Origin: Candidatus Fermentibacterota bacterium
Lineage (GTDB): Bacteria; Fermentibacterota; Fermentibacteria; Fermentibacterales; JCC-6
Length of the DNA: 49,358 nucleotides
Assembly: GCA_029571005.1 (NCBI GenBank)
Contig: JAKPTG010000084.1
Coordinates: 1-49,358 of the forward strand
Direction: 5' to 3'
The notes beneath the pieces are model-generated. The model had not been told where the DNA came from, did not search any database, and saw only the letters and a list, made by a program, of their open reading frames with translations. Shown piece after piece: positions 7,544 to 15,939 of the stretch (position 1 is the stretch's first letter; every line of letters begins with the position of its first letter). A program made the position numbers and the translations under genes.

Positions 7544-9182
7544 AACCCTCAGGGGTTGCGGCATCCTGGTGGAGTCGCTCCTTCTCAGGGAGAAGGGCTA
7601 CTTCCTGGCCAGGGCCGTCCGGGGTACAAGGCGCCTGGTGGTGGAGATCACTCCCCTGAGTTCCGGCTACACCCATTCATGGCCGGCTTCCATGCACCTT
7701 GCGCAGCCGGTGGAGGCCAGGAACCTTCCCGGAGAACTCCGCCTCCTTGTTTTTGACACCGGACGGGCAAGGTTCCTTCTGGAGGACCTCCGGGAAAGGC
7801 CGTTCAATTCGGAGGAGGCCGCCGAAGTGGTGTCGAAGACGGCGGAGATCATGGCGGCGCTGCACGCTTCGGGCCTGGTGATGGGCTATGTGGGGCCGGA
7901 GAACCTTCTCAGGGGCCCGGACGGCGGTGTGACGGTGTTGGCTGGCCGCCGCGGGGTGCCCTCCATTCCCTTCGCGCCGCCGGAGGCGGTGGGGCGCAGG
8001 CCCGTTGATCCCAGGAGCGACGTGTTCACCCTGGGCACCCTTTACCTGAGGCTTCTGGCGGGCAGCGACGAGAGGGAAACCCTGGTGTACATCTGGAGCC
8101 GGCTGAGCGACCGGGAGACCGGGCACCTCTCGGCGATGCTCGCTCAGAATCCGATGAACAGGCAGCCCGGAGTGGCCCAGGCGGTATCCGGTCTGATGCC
8201 CGCCGGGAACGCTTCTATCCCCTCCCCGCCCCCGGTGTCCGCAGGGAGGAGCGTCCGGTCCGTTCCTGCGGCGCGTCCTGCGATCAGGAGCGGGAGGAAG
8301 GGCGGTAAAAGAACGCATCTTCCCTGGATCGCCTTGGGGACGGCGGCGATACTGGCCGTCCTTTTCATCGTGAACCCGTGGAGAGGCGATCCGGAACCCC
8401 GGAACGAGCCCACGGCGACGAACTTCGAGACCGTTCCCCAGGAGGGCGCGGAGGTGGAGGCCTCGCCGGACACCGTCCCTCCGGCCGAGACGATCCCTTC
8501 GAACGGCCTGCATGACACCGCGGTCGTATGGATCAGCAACGGCACCGGAACCGAGGGTGCCGAACATTCCTTCCGGGCCGGCCCGGCCGGCGGGTTTTCC
8601 TTCGTCTATCCCGCAAGATGCACCACCCGCCGCAGGACAAGCCTGATTCTGGTTCGGAGGGAGGAACCCGGAGTTTCCCTTTCCACGTCCGATTACTTCA
8701 CGGTCGCCCGGGACTTTTCTGCGGCGGACACCGCAATGGATATCAGACCCACCGACCTCACCATACTTCTGGGAACGGACCTGTACCACCCGGGGATCAA
8801 CCCGGGGAACCTCGCCGTACCGGGCGGACCGGGAGACACCCTTTTCATTGATATCGCCAACCACGGTATCCAGTACACCCTGGAGGGGATGGGGGCGGCC
8901 TCCTGGATGGCCTCCAAGCTCGATGGGAGGGAGGTGACTGTTCAAGGGCGCAACTGGATACTGAAGATCAGCGACATTCGGGACGGCGACCGGCTCAGCG
9001 AGGAAGTGGGAATCCCCACTGCTCTCGAGACCACTACCTTCCTTTACAGGCCCGACTCCCCGGTTTGCGGCGAACTGGAGGGAATCATCAGGGCGACGTT
9101 CCAGGCCCTTCCAGGTCGGGTCCAGGGGCCTCCCCCGGGGGTTCCGGTGCCGGACATTCACGTGCTGATAGGCGCTCCATGA
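7527..9182 (+). CDS. Pseudokinase-like domain / TM helix / LytR_C domain fusion
   Basis: 551 residues. Residues ~1-230 have the layout of a Ser/Thr kinase C-lobe: MAALHASGLVMGYVGPENLL at the catalytic-loop position, FAPPEAVGRRPVDPRSDVFTLG as the APE/helix-F block, then a helix ending in LLAG. The catalytic motifs are gone. HRD-K-N is replaced by GYVGPEN, no DFG is present (LAGRRG instead), and no clear VAIK Lys is seen. A Pro/Arg-rich linker leads to one membrane helix (~residues 268-285, WIALGTAAILAVLFIV). The outer part is Pro/Glu/Thr-rich and ends in a LytR_C-like domain (VVWISNGTGTEGAEHSFRA, later TTFLYRPDSP and PDIHVLIG). Likely an inner-membrane protein with a cytosolic pseudokinase. 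Start ATG 7527; an ATG at 7533 is equally possible. Confidence 0.75.
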   Translation: MAMHSETLRGCGILVESLLLREKGYFLARAVRGTRRLVVEITPLSSGYTHSWPASMHLAQPVEARNLPGELRLLVFDTGRARFLLEDLRERPFNSEEAAEVVSKTAEIMAALHASGLVMGYVGPENLLRGPDGGVTVLAGRRGVPSIPFAPPEAVGRRPVDPRSDVFTLGTLYLRLLAGSDERETLVYIWSRLSDRETGHLSAMLAQNPMNRQPGVAQAVSGLMPAGNASIPSPPPVSAGRSVRSVPAARPAIRSGRKGGKRTHLPWIALGTAAILAVLFIVNPWRGDPEPRNEPTATNFETVPQEGAEVEASPDTVPPAETIPSNGLHDTAVVWISNGTGTEGAEHSFRAGPAGGFSFVYPARCTTRRRTSLILVRREEPGVSLSTSDYFTVARDFSAADTAMDIRPTDLTILLGTDLYHPGINPGNLAVPGGPGDTLFIDIANHGIQYTLEGMGAASWMASKLDGREVTVQGRNWILKISDIRDGDRLSEEVGIPTALETTTFLYRPDSPVCGELEGIIRATFQALPGRVQGPPPGVPVPDIHVLIGAP

Positions 9183-9187
9183 TACGG

Positions 9188-9216
9188 TTGACAAAGTCGT
9201 ATCTGCATGTTATACT
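9188..9216 (+). promoter_or_regulatory. Near-consensus sigma-70-type promoter for carD
   Basis: TTGACA at 9188-9193, a 17 bp spacer, and TATACT at 9211-9216. The start codon of carD is 42 bp downstream of the -10 box. It is the best -35/-10 pair in the window and lies in the only gap between the fusion gene and carD. Confidence 0.8.
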
Positions 9217-9257
9217 TGTCGCTACCAAGTCTATAGCAATGGAGGCGTCCGTCGCTT

Positions 9258-9767
9258 ATGGATTTCGATGTACACGACAAAGTTGTTCATCCCCTTCACG
9301 GTGCCGGGGTTGTAACTGAGATCTGCCGGAAGGACATATCCGGCGACATGGTGGACTGCATCGTCATCAAGCTGGTGGCCGGCAGGGCAGGCATACTCCT
9401 CCCCTTCGACAGTATCCGGGAGTCCGGGCTGAGAAGGGTTTGCTCCAACGAGGACATGGACGAGGCCCTGACGGTTCTGAGTAATACCGCGGAGGATCTC
9501 CCGAGGGACTGGAGGCGTCGCATAGAGGTGCTCCGGGAGAGGGTCCACTCCGGCGATCCCAGCATGATCGCCTCCGCCGTCCGCGATGTGCTGGCCAGAT
9601 CCTCCATCAGCAAGATGAACCCATCCGAAAAGAGGGTTTTCACGGAAGCCATCGGTGTGCTTGCGGGGGAATTGTCCCTGGTGAACAACATCGAGTTCCA
9701 GGGCGCCCGGCAGATGATCGAGAAGAGGGTCACCGGGGCCCGCCGGAAAAAGAAGCAGCAGGCCTGA
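9258..9767 (+). CDS. CarD/CdnL-family transcription regulator
   Basis: 169 residues. The N-terminal half is a CarD/TRCF RNA-polymerase-interacting Tudor-like domain (DVHDKVVHPLHGAGVVTEI, then an IVIKL strand and ILLPFDSIRESGLR). The C-terminal half is helical and ends in a basic tail RRKKKQQA, fitting the DNA-binding bundle that stabilises open promoter complexes. Length and order match CdnL proteins. GGAGG at 9241-9245 lies 12 nt before the ATG, rather far. It has its own near-consensus promoter and is followed 6 bp later by hflX. Confidence 0.9.
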   Translation: MDFDVHDKVVHPLHGAGVVTEICRKDISGDMVDCIVIKLVAGRAGILLPFDSIRESGLRRVCSNEDMDEALTVLSNTAEDLPRDWRRRIEVLRERVHSGDPSMIASAVRDVLARSSISKMNPSEKRVFTEAIGVLAGELSLVNNIEFQGARQMIEKRVTGARRKKKQQA

Positions 9768-9773
9768 TTCTCA

Positions 9774-11039
9774 TTGACAACCCTGGAGAGAAGCACTCCG
9801 CCGGAAAGAGTCATCCTGGTGACCGTGGGGCTCGGACGGAGCGCCGGTGCCGGGGGGGATGAGGAAATGGTCCGTCTGATCGGCACCGCCGGAGGCGCCG
9901 TTCTGGACACCATCCACCAGAATCTGGCCAGGCCCGATGCGGTTTCCTTCGTAGGCAGGGGCAAGGTTGAAGAGATAACCCGCAGGGCGGAGGAACTCGA
10001 GGCTACCACCATCGTCCTGAACCACAATCTGACCCCGGGGCAGGTCACCCGGCTCGAACGGGCAACCCGCTGCAAAGTCATAGACCGAACCGAACTCATC
10101 CTCGCGATATTCGCCCTGAACGCCAGGACGGTGCAGGCAAGGCTGCAGATCGAATTGGCTCAGCTCAGATACACCCTTCCCAGGCTTTCAGGCATGTGGC
10201 ACCACTTCTCCAGGCTCGGCGCGGGCATAGGAACCCGGGGTCCGGGGGAAACCCAGCTGGAGGTGGACCGCCGTCGGGCCAGGGCAAGGATCAGTACCCT
10301 GGAAACCCGCCTGGCCGCGCTGGAAACCGGTGCCCGTCTCCGGCGCTCCGCCCGGGCGGAAATGTTCAAGGTTTCCCTCGTGGGTTACACGAATGCAGGT
10401 AAGAGTTCGCTTCTCAACGCCCTCTGCGAGGCCTCCGTTCCGGTGGAGGACAAACTGTTCGCCACCCTTGACACCACCTCCAGAAGACTGTCCCTGCCCG
10501 GTTCCGGAACCGCTTTGCTGTCGGACACGGTGGGGTTCATAGACAGGCTCCCCGAAACCCTGGTGACAAGTTTTCAGGGAACGCTGGATGTGGTGCGGGA
10601 AGCCGACCTTCTTCTGCTGGTGGCCGACATAAGCTGCCCCGACCGTGAGGAGAGGCTGGCGGTGGTCACCTCCACCCTGGACCGGATCGGCGCCGGAGGG
10701 ATTCCGAGGCTTCTGGTCTGGAACAAGGCCGACCTGTCCCCTCGGCGTCCTCCCGGGGGGCTGTCGGTGTCCGCCCTTACCGGGGAGGGGCTGGAGGACC
10801 TTATGGACGCGGTTTCCGGGTTCTGGAAGAAGACACTGGCCTGGTACACCGTATCCATGGATATTCCCCACGGGGGGCTGGAAAACTGGATCCGTAGGAA
10901 CTGTTTAGTGGAAAGTTCGGTGAAGAGCGACTCGGGACGCACGGTGATTCACTGCGCGCCCCTCAGGGGGAAGGGGGAGCTGGTGTCCCGGGTAAACGCC
11001 GCGTCCGCCGAACTGCAACCGTCGGAGGATGCCGGATGA
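9774..11039 (+). CDS. hflX: GTPase HflX, ribosome-splitting factor
   Basis: 421 residues. The N-terminal nucleotide-binding-like domain contains DAVSFVGRGKVEEI and ATTIVLNHNLTPGQ. A helical linker includes the HflX signature GAGIGTRGPGETQLE. The G domain shows G1 GYTNAGKSS, G3 DTVGF and G4 NKAD. The start is TTG at 9774, 6 bp after carD's stop; no good ribosome site is seen, so expression may depend on translation of carD. The stop overlaps the next gene as ATGA. Confidence 0.95.
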   Translation: MTTLERSTPPERVILVTVGLGRSAGAGGDEEMVRLIGTAGGAVLDTIHQNLARPDAVSFVGRGKVEEITRRAEELEATTIVLNHNLTPGQVTRLERATRCKVIDRTELILAIFALNARTVQARLQIELAQLRYTLPRLSGMWHHFSRLGAGIGTRGPGETQLEVDRRRARARISTLETRLAALETGARLRRSARAEMFKVSLVGYTNAGKSSLLNALCEASVPVEDKLFATLDTTSRRLSLPGSGTALLSDTVGFIDRLPETLVTSFQGTLDVVREADLLLLVADISCPDREERLAVVTSTLDRIGAGGIPRLLVWNKADLSPRRPPGGLSVSALTGEGLEDLMDAVSGFWKKTLAWYTVSMDIPHGGLENWIRRNCLVESSVKSDSGRTVIHCAPLRGKGELVSRVNAASAELQPSEDAG

Positions 11040-11467
11040 GGGGCGGAAACCGGGCACGGCAGGGGAAAAACCTGGTGAAAAGGGTGGAATCCCTGTCGGA
11101 ACTGTATTCCAGAGGCGTCGTCACCGGGAGCCTGCTGGGCAGTCAACTCCTTAAACTTCTGGCATCCCCCGAGGCCAGGGCCATGTTCCGCGAGGAGGTG
11201 GAGCCCGACTCCCGGGCCCTCCGCATCTACTACCGCCTGGTCAATCCGGCGGGTTGGCGCTTCAAGTCCGGGCTCGCCCGGGAAGAGAGGCTTCAGGAGT
11301 TCATGCTCGACCTGGAGGGTATCATGTCGTCCAGCCTCACCCCCGAGGAGAAGCTGCGGGAAATGCTGGTGCTTGCATGTCTTCCTTTCTTCAAGGGCTT
11401 CACCACGCCGAAAAGCGATCCGGGGCCGCCGCCGGTGACGACCAGTCGGGTAAGCGTTCTGGACTGA
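11036..11467 (+). CDS. Unknown small helical protein
   Basis: 143 residues, not recognised. Mostly predicted helix with a basic N-terminus (MRGGNRARQGKNLVKR), an amphipathic middle (SLLGSQLLKLLASPEARAMF) and a Pro-rich tail (SDPGPPPV). No signal peptide, membrane helix or metal motif. The ATG overlaps the hflX stop (ATGA) and the next gene begins 2 bp after its stop, so it is a real member of the carD-hflX operon by context. The full-length reading without a frame break supports a coding gene. Confidence 0.65.
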   Translation: MRGGNRARQGKNLVKRVESLSELYSRGVVTGSLLGSQLLKLLASPEARAMFREEVEPDSRALRIYYRLVNPAGWRFKSGLAREERLQEFMLDLEGIMSSSLTPEEKLREMLVLACLPFFKGFTTPKSDPGPPPVTTSRVSVLD

Positions 11468-11469
11468 GC

Positions 11470-12459
11470 ATGGCGGAAAAGTCCGGAGGTCGGGGAAGCC
11501 GCTTGGCCGGGGTCGCGGGGTTCCTTTTCGTCGCCGTGTCCGGCTACTATCTGGTGTCGTCCTTTCTCAGGGGAATCAGGGAGGCCGGAGGCCTTGGCGG
11601 CCTCGTTCGCGTGAATCCCGGGTACCTGCTGCTTTCGGTGGTAGTCCTGGAACTGCACCTGTTCAGCTGCGGCTGGGCGTGGCGGCAGGTGGTCCGGCTC
11701 GCCGGCTTCCGGCTGTCCGTCTGGAAGGCCTACGCCATACACTTCCTGGCCCAGATCGGCAAGTACGTACCGGGCAAGGTCTGGGCCGCGATAGGCAAGT
11801 ACGCCCTTTCCTGCGACTCCGGTCTCACCAGAACCCAGGCCGGCCACGCCCTGGCTCTGGAAACGGTTTTCATCGTGTTCGGCAGCCTTATCACCGCCAT
11901 GCCTCTGGTTCCCGGGGCCGCGGCGGCCGCGGGGATGGAGAAGGCCGGAGCCGTCCGGCTGGCGGTGGGAGCCGGGCTTCTGATACTGGCGGCCCTTCAC
12001 CCTTCCGTACAGGCGCGTCTGCTTCGAATTCTCGCCGGGATCACCCGCAGGAGAATCGCCATCAACCGGCCCACCTTCGGGCAGACCCTTCGCACGGTGC
12101 CGATCTACTGTATCGTGTTCGTCGCCCTGGGAACCGGATTCTGGCTGCTCACCCTGAGCCTGGGCATGAACATCCCCGCCTTTCCCGGGGTGTTTCTCTA
12201 CCCTACCGCCCTGGGGATCGGCTACCTGGTGCTGCCGGCTCCAGGGGGGCTCGGCGTCCGGGAGATGGTGCTGGTATGGCTCATCCGCATGGCTGCGCCG
12301 GGCTTGGAACCGGGAGCCGCCGAGTTCGCCGCGATCGTGGGCAGGCTTTGGATCACTGCGGGAGAGGCACTGGCCTTCGTATGTTCCCTGCCGCTCTACG
12401 GTTCCGGCTTCGGCAGGATTCTAAGCCTGATCCGCCTACAGGAGCCTACCGTATCCTGA
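11470..12459 (+). CDS. Polytopic membrane protein, lysylphosphatidylglycerol synthase TM (UPF0104) family
   Basis: 329 residues with about 8 hydrophobic segments. Family markers are GKYVPGKVWAAIGKY near residue 100 and PAPGGLGVREMVLVWLI near residue 260, the two conserved loops of the flippase-like MprF membrane domain (also named AglD/YbhN type). The aminoacyl-transferase half of MprF is absent, so it may move a lipid or glycolipid rather than make lysyl-PG. The ATG at 11470 was chosen because the longer reading would lie inside the previous gene. The 3' end overlaps the convergent pmbA stop by 14 bp. Confidence 0.8.
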   Translation: MAEKSGGRGSRLAGVAGFLFVAVSGYYLVSSFLRGIREAGGLGGLVRVNPGYLLLSVVVLELHLFSCGWAWRQVVRLAGFRLSVWKAYAIHFLAQIGKYVPGKVWAAIGKYALSCDSGLTRTQAGHALALETVFIVFGSLITAMPLVPGAAAAAGMEKAGAVRLAVGAGLLILAALHPSVQARLLRILAGITRRRIAINRPTFGQTLRTVPIYCIVFVALGTGFWLLTLSLGMNIPAFPGVFLYPTALGIGYLVLPAPGGLGVREMVLVWLIRMAAPGLEPGAAEFAAIVGRLWITAGEALAFVCSLPLYGSGFGRILSLIRLQEPTVS

Positions 12460-13744
12460 CCCCTTCGGAGGTTACCGGCGGGAGCAGATCGCTTCCGGTC
12501 CTTCCCGGAAACCCTCCCACATCGGTCACCCCCGCGAGAATCTCGTAGGCGCTTCCTGAAATGAGACAGCCGGAGACCCTTCCCGTGATTTCTCCCCCGG
12601 AGACGGCCCAGGCGGTTCCGCAGTCCAGCAGCATATCCCCGCAGGCGGCGTTGCTGCCTTCGGCGCTCAGGATGCTCGATACCAGAACACCGCTTCCCAT
12701 CCTGGCGGCCATTTCCTCCAGGGTGCCGCCGGCCCCGGGGTCCACCAGAAGGTTGGTGCATACCGGCATGGGATGGCCGCCCAGGTTCTTGCCGGCGTTT
12801 CCGGTGGAGGGAAGCCCGGCCTGGAATCCGCTGGCCAGGTCGTAGATGAAGCCGTTGAAAACACCTTTCCGGAAGAGAGCCTTGTCTCCGGTGGGGACAC
12901 CTTCGGTGTCGAAGGGGGCTGAACTGGCGCAGGAGCCGTGGCGGGGGGCCTCCCTCACGGTCAGCAGCGGGGAAAGAACCTTTTCCCCCTGCCTTTCCGC
13001 CAGCGGCGATGCCCCGTCCAGCAGAGTCCGGCCGCTGACCCCGGTTCTGACCGCCTGGAGCAGCACCCCTAAGGCGGGGGGGGCGAAGAGCACGGTCTTT
13101 CTCCCAACGACCGTTTCCGGCGGGGCTCCGGCGTGCTTCAACCCGGGGAACAGCCAGCCCAGGGCGTCTTCCGGAGAGGGGAGTTCCGCGGCTTCGAAGC
13201 CGGAGGCGCTCCGGTACAGGCCGTCGCCGGTGGCGGCGCTCACCGTGGCGTCCACCCTCACCCTGTTCCGGAGGTACTCCCCGGAAAGACCCATGCTGTT
13301 CACGATGCCCACCAGGTCACGGCCCCAGGCGACTTTTACGCTGAGCAGGGCGCCGGGGTACGAAGCCTTCGCCAGAAGGGCCAGCCGGTTCACGAAGTCC
13401 AGGGCTTCCTGGTGGGACGGGAGGGGTGCCCTGCTGTCGAAGCCATCCACCGGGGGGTTATCGGACGGGAGTTCGTAATCGAAGTCCGGGCCGGACCTGG
13501 CTGAGCAGATGGCCTCCTCGGCGAGTGCGGTCGGACGGATTCTCCCTTCCGCCCCCGAGGTGCCGGCCTTTCCGTTCCTCTGGATTCTCACGCTGTATGA
13601 GGCTACGGCCCCCGAACCCGACACGGGGGAGCCGGTTCCGGCCATGATGGTGTTCCTCCGCCGGTGAATCCAGTTCACCTCCGAGGCTGTGGACACCTGC
13701 CTGAGCACGTCCAGGATACTGCGGGCCCTGTCCATCGCCTTCAT
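12446..13744 (-). CDS. pmbA: TldE/PmbA-like subunit of the TldD/TldE protease
   Basis: 432 residues of the PmbA/TldE subfamily, the non-catalytic partner of TldD in a heterodimeric metalloprotease that trims unfolded or peptide substrates. The C-terminal half carries family blocks: FDTEGVPTGDKALFRKGVFNGF, a GNAGKN-G segment, TNLLVDPGAGG, and a VSGGEITGRVSGCLISG end. It has no HExxxH. The start codon follows the tldD stop by one base (TGAGATG), so the pair is coupled. The N-terminal ~50 residues match the family only loosely. Confidence 0.88.
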   Translation of the reverse strand: MKAMDRARSILDVLRQVSTASEVNWIHRRRNTIMAGTGSPVSGSGAVASYSVRIQRNGKAGTSGAEGRIRPTALAEEAICSARSGPDFDYELPSDNPPVDGFDSRAPLPSHQEALDFVNRLALLAKASYPGALLSVKVAWGRDLVGIVNSMGLSGEYLRNRVRVDATVSAATGDGLYRSASGFEAAELPSPEDALGWLFPGLKHAGAPPETVVGRKTVLFAPPALGVLLQAVRTGVSGRTLLDGASPLAERQGEKVLSPLLTVREAPRHGSCASSAPFDTEGVPTGDKALFRKGVFNGFIYDLASGFQAGLPSTGNAGKNLGGHPMPVCTNLLVDPGAGGTLEEMAARMGSGVLVSSILSAEGSNAACGDMLLDCGTAWAVSGGEITGRVSGCLISGSAYEILAGVTDVGGFPGRTGSDLLPPVTSEGVRIR

Positions 13745-13745
13745 C

Positions 13746-15124
13746 TCATCCCACTCCGATTCCGTTCACCATCACGTGCGGCCCTCCGTAGCTCACGGGG
13801 ATGGCGTTCTCCCCGGCTCTGCCGCAGCCGGCGATGCTGCCGGTGATCTCCAGGTCGCCCCCCACCAGGGTGAGGGCCTTCAGGGTGTCGAAGACGCTAC
13901 GGTCACCACCACCGGCCCGAGGGGCTTTTCGAGCCTGCCCCTTCTCACGGTCCATCCGCTTTCGGCGATGATGCTGAACCGGTCCATGTCGGTGGCGCCC
14001 CCGAGACAGCCTTTCAGGTAAACACCGTTCTCCATCGCTTTCAGCAGGTCGTCCCTTCCGCCCTGTCCGGGCTCCAGAATGATGCACCGCATCCTGGCGG
14101 CCGGGATGCTTCCCGCGCCCCATGCTCTGGCGTTGCCGGCGGGGGGCACACCCTCCTTGGCGGCGGTGGACAGGGTATGCAACCGGTTTTTGATCACTCC
14201 GCCGGACACCAGCACGGCCCTGGTCCCCCTGGTTCCCTCGTCGTCCCAGCTGCAGCTTCCCGGCATGCGGTAGTGGGTGGGATCGTCAACTATGTTCAGG
14301 CATTCCGCTCCGACCCGCCTTCCGGGGTTCACAAGGGCCTGCAGCGCCGGGCAGCGGCCCGGCAGATCGGATTCGGCCAGATGTCCGAAGGCTTCATGGA
14401 TGAGCATTCCCGTGAGTTCCGGCCCCAGCACCGCGGGAACCACCCCGGGGGTCGGGCCGGAAGGGGAGGCCCTTCGGGCCAGGTCTTCCGCTATCTCCCG
14501 GACAAGGTCTTCCCGGTGCCGGACGTTCTCCATGCCTCCGCGGCAGGCGATGACCCTGGATGAGGTGATGTTGCCCGGAAGGGCCGCCTGCATCCTGATG
14601 CCGCACAACTCCTCCACCTCCCGCACACTGGTGCCGGAGGAGTTCACCACCACCCTGTCCCTTACCGTCTCGCTGTAGTCAACCCTGGCCGAGGCGCCGG
14701 GATTGGTCATGCCGAGCAGTTCGCAGTAGTGCCGGCAGAGGAACGCCTTGTCCTTCAGGGGGACCTGCCGGAAAGGCTCCGCCGTGCCGGGCGAGAAGCT
14801 GCCCCTTTCGGGAGCCGGGGCGGTGAAGGCTTCCCCTCCACCTCCCCCTCCTGCCAGGGCGGCTCCGGCGGCCCGGTCCACCAGGGTTTCCAGGGACATG
14901 AAGCCGGACCCCCACGCGAAGCCCCAGTTGCCGGAAACCAGGGCCCGCACCGTGCATCCGTCCCTTCGGACCGGGCCGGTACTCAATACCCTTCTGCCGG
15001 CCTGGGCCAGCTCCAGGGCGAGCACCCTTTCCAGCCTTACTTCGACAAAGTCCGCTTCAGAGGACTGAACCGCCCTCTCGGCCCTCTCCCTGATGTCCTG
15101 CATCGCGTCCCCGGGGGTTGTCAT
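13746..15124 (-). pseudogene. tldD: TldD metalloprotease, interrupted by a -1 frameshift near the 3' end
   Basis: Catalytic subunit of TldD/TldE. The main frame (15124 to about 13902) has the zinc motif HEAFGH at residues 243-248 and the conserved MRCIILEPG and ENGVYLKGC blocks. It then hits a stop at 13880 soon after EKPLGPVVV. The missing C-terminus continues in another frame (VFDTLKALTLVGGDLEITG, then GENAIPVSYGGPHVMVNG) to a stop at 13746, one base before pmbA. The break lies in a GTG/GGT repeat at about 13901-13913, and one extra base there would restore a normal TldD. It may be a sequencing or assembly error, a true mutation, or recoding. The start overlaps the TPR gene stop (ATGA). Confidence 0.85.
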
Positions 15125-15855
15125 GGGACGTACAGACCTTCCGCGGCCAGGGAGTCCAGCATGCGGGAAACCGCCGGTTCCAGCCGGGAGGACGGGGAGA
15201 GGGCCAGGCACCGGTGAAGGCAGTCGGCGGTTCTCAGATAGTCGCCTTCCGCCAGATGGGTTTTCGCCATGATGAACAGCGCTTCCGGGAGGCTCGGGAA
15301 CGGCGGGGTCGAAAGAAGCGCCCGGGCTTTCCCGGTCATCCCCATCCCGGTAAGCAGGGAAGCCGCCGTGAGCCCGGCCTCCACCTGGACAGGGCTTTCC
15401 CGCCCCGCCAGCGGTTCCAGCTCCCGCAGGGCCGCGATTGTGTCGCCCTCGGCCATGAGCAGTTCCGCCACGGCGAACCGCACCTCCGGGAGTGACGGGT
15501 TCATTGATTCCGCCATACGGATCAGCGTTCCCGCGGCGGAAAGGCTGTCGGGTACGCCAAGGAGCAGTGTTCCCAGCTCCAGGGGAGCCCTGCCGTCGTC
15601 GGCGCAATTTGTCATGAAGAGCCTGTACCAGTAGGATGCCAGGGGTATGCAGCCGTCGAGGGCGGACACCCTGGCAAGGCCCAGTACGGCGTAGTCTTCC
15701 CCGGGGTTGATGTCCAGGGCGGTGGAGAACTCGTCCCTCGCCTGGGTCAGGAGCCCCTGCCCCATCAGGGCGTTGCCCGCCTCGAGGTGGAGCCTGGCCG
15801 AAAGAATCTCGGGGGTTGTCGCGGCGGAGAGGGCGCAGAGCAGAAGCGGAAGCAT
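15121..15855 (-). CDS. Exported TPR-repeat protein
   Basis: 244 residues. The N-terminus MLPLLLCALSAATTP looks like a short signal peptide. The rest is TPR-like helix pairs, for example EAGNALMGQGLLTQARDEF, LPEVRFAVAELLMAEGDTIAAL, and PEALFIMAKTHLAEGDYL. The start at 15855 has GGAGG 7 nt upstream; longer readings run back through the promoter and the divergent gene. It is the first gene of a TPR-tldD-pmbA operon, so a substrate- or assembly-related role next to the protease is possible but only inferred. Confidence 0.8.
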   Translation of the reverse strand: MLPLLLCALSAATTPEILSARLHLEAGNALMGQGLLTQARDEFSTALDINPGEDYAVLGLARVSALDGCIPLASYWYRLFMTNCADDGRAPLELGTLLLGVPDSLSAAGTLIRMAESMNPSLPEVRFAVAELLMAEGDTIAALRELEPLAGRESPVQVEAGLTAASLLTGMGMTGKARALLSTPPFPSLPEALFIMAKTHLAEGDYLRTADCLHRCLALSPSSRLEPAVSRMLDSLAAEGLYVP

Positions 15856-15885
15856 TCGGTTTCCTCCGTTGTTCAAAGCTTGATT

Positions 15886-15914
15886 ATCATAGCCCGGTAA
15901 TCCGTCGGCGTCAC
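15886..15914 (-). promoter_or_regulatory. Candidate promoter of the TPR-tldD-pmbA operon
   Basis: Read on the minus strand: GTGACG (-35, four of six consensus bases), a 17 bp spacer, TATGAT (-10, five of six). It lies in the 84 bp gap between the divergent TPR and lpd genes, about 30 bp before the TPR start. Confidence 0.5.
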
Positions 15915-15939
15915 CGTTACTAACAGAGGGAGAGGTGTC

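Noticed and set aside
6086-7564. Long minus-strand open frame of 492 codons opposite guaB
   Set aside because: It mirrors guaB, has no family motif, is rich in His/Gly/Pro from reversed codons, and guaB is certain. The same holds for the other long antisense frames in this GC-rich sequence, for example opposite lepA, glgP, purF and guaA.
15125-15607. N-terminal extension of the TldD frame by ~160 residues
   Set aside because: The extension is Arg/Gly/Pro-rich and overlaps the TPR gene in another frame. TldD proper starts at the ATG overlapping the TPR stop.
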